Positions 63,981 to 64,000 of a DNA stretch of 64,000 nucleotides are shown here, piece after piece. Where the stretch lies: NCBI RefSeq assembly GCF_024347135.1, contig NZ_AP024908.1:868001-932000 (forward strand), in the 5' to 3' direction. Made by a program: the position numbers and the translations under genes. Under the pieces are notes generated by a model. The model had not been told where the DNA came from. It did no database searches and worked only from the letters and a program-made list of their open reading frames with translations. Source of the stretch: Vibrio spartinae. Its GTDB lineage: Bacteria > Pseudomonadota > Gammaproteobacteria > Enterobacterales > Vibrionaceae. The stretch's first letter is position 1. Each line of letters begins with the position of its first letter.

Positions 63981-64000
63981 ATGCACATGAAATTACTTAT
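63981..64000 (+). CDS. Possible start of a gene cut by the window end
   Basis: ATGCACATGAAATTACTTAT starts a frame after a purine stretch (GAGAACAAGCGAGC). Only six codons are visible, so no identity can be given. Confidence 0.3.

Overview
The window looks like part of a Vibrio chromosome, probably chromosome II. The evidence is the gene families, integron attC relics of the Vibrio (VCR) type, a CsrB-type RNA preceded by a VarA/GacA box, and gnd and pyrC, which lie on chromosome II in V. cholerae. The species cannot be named from sequence reading alone. About two thirds of the window is ordinary chromosomal backbone. The rest (about 6.6-15.3 kb and 46.5-61.8 kb) is accessory DNA.

Layout. 1-6.6 kb: the end of gnd, a small unknown gene, a divergent GNAT/C39-peptidase and RimK-type ATP-grasp pair, and a secreted ExeM/NucH nuclease with a GlyGly-CTERM tail. 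6.6-15.3 kb: a cluster of multi-hairpin repeats, a colicin-E9-like DNase bacteriocin with its Im9-like immunity gene, an MNT-HEPN gene, a Phd antitoxin with a broken ParE gene, an IS256-family element inserted in the end of an Lrp/AsnC regulator gene, an MFS exporter and a probable group II intron fragment. 15.4-46.5 kb: backbone with a DUF4432 protein, a PAS plus MCP aerotaxis-type pair, a homocysteine methyltransferase behind a MetJ operator, a Cache MCP, TetR, YfcZ, a repeat-rich periplasmic protein, an acyltransferase, a MOSC-ferredoxin reductase fusion, pyrC, hydrolase, methyltransferase, DUF808, AraC and OsmC genes. It continues with the CsrB-like sRNA, a dCMP deaminase, a hybrid kinase/periplasmic protein/barrel locus, hcp-hcr, LysE and MATE genes.

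46.5-61.8 kb is a second accessory zone. Cassette-like genes (P-loop kinase, membrane protein, 2H phosphoesterase, HPP protein, TetR, alpha/beta hydrolase) sit beside attC-like sequences, with no integrase visible. They are mixed with an IS110 relic, a radical SAM gene, a second MNT-HEPN gene plus two fragments of it, three more repeat clusters, a second bacteriocin with a GH-E nuclease tip and an ankyrin immunity protein, and a Qnr pentapeptide protein very like QnrVC. A YqhD-type reductase and a BCCT transporter close the window.

The most unusual feature is a family of roughly 430-480 bp repeat units. Each carries five or six stem-loops in fixed order, and paired changes between copies preserve the stems. 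The four clusters (about nine units, some partial) sit next to the two bacteriocin genes and the MNT-HEPN genes or their remnants. The two bacteriocins share a front end and upstream DNA but carry different killing domains. Together this suggests a repeat-mediated, modular toxin locus in which the repeats are a structured RNA or a recombination substrate. That last step is inference.
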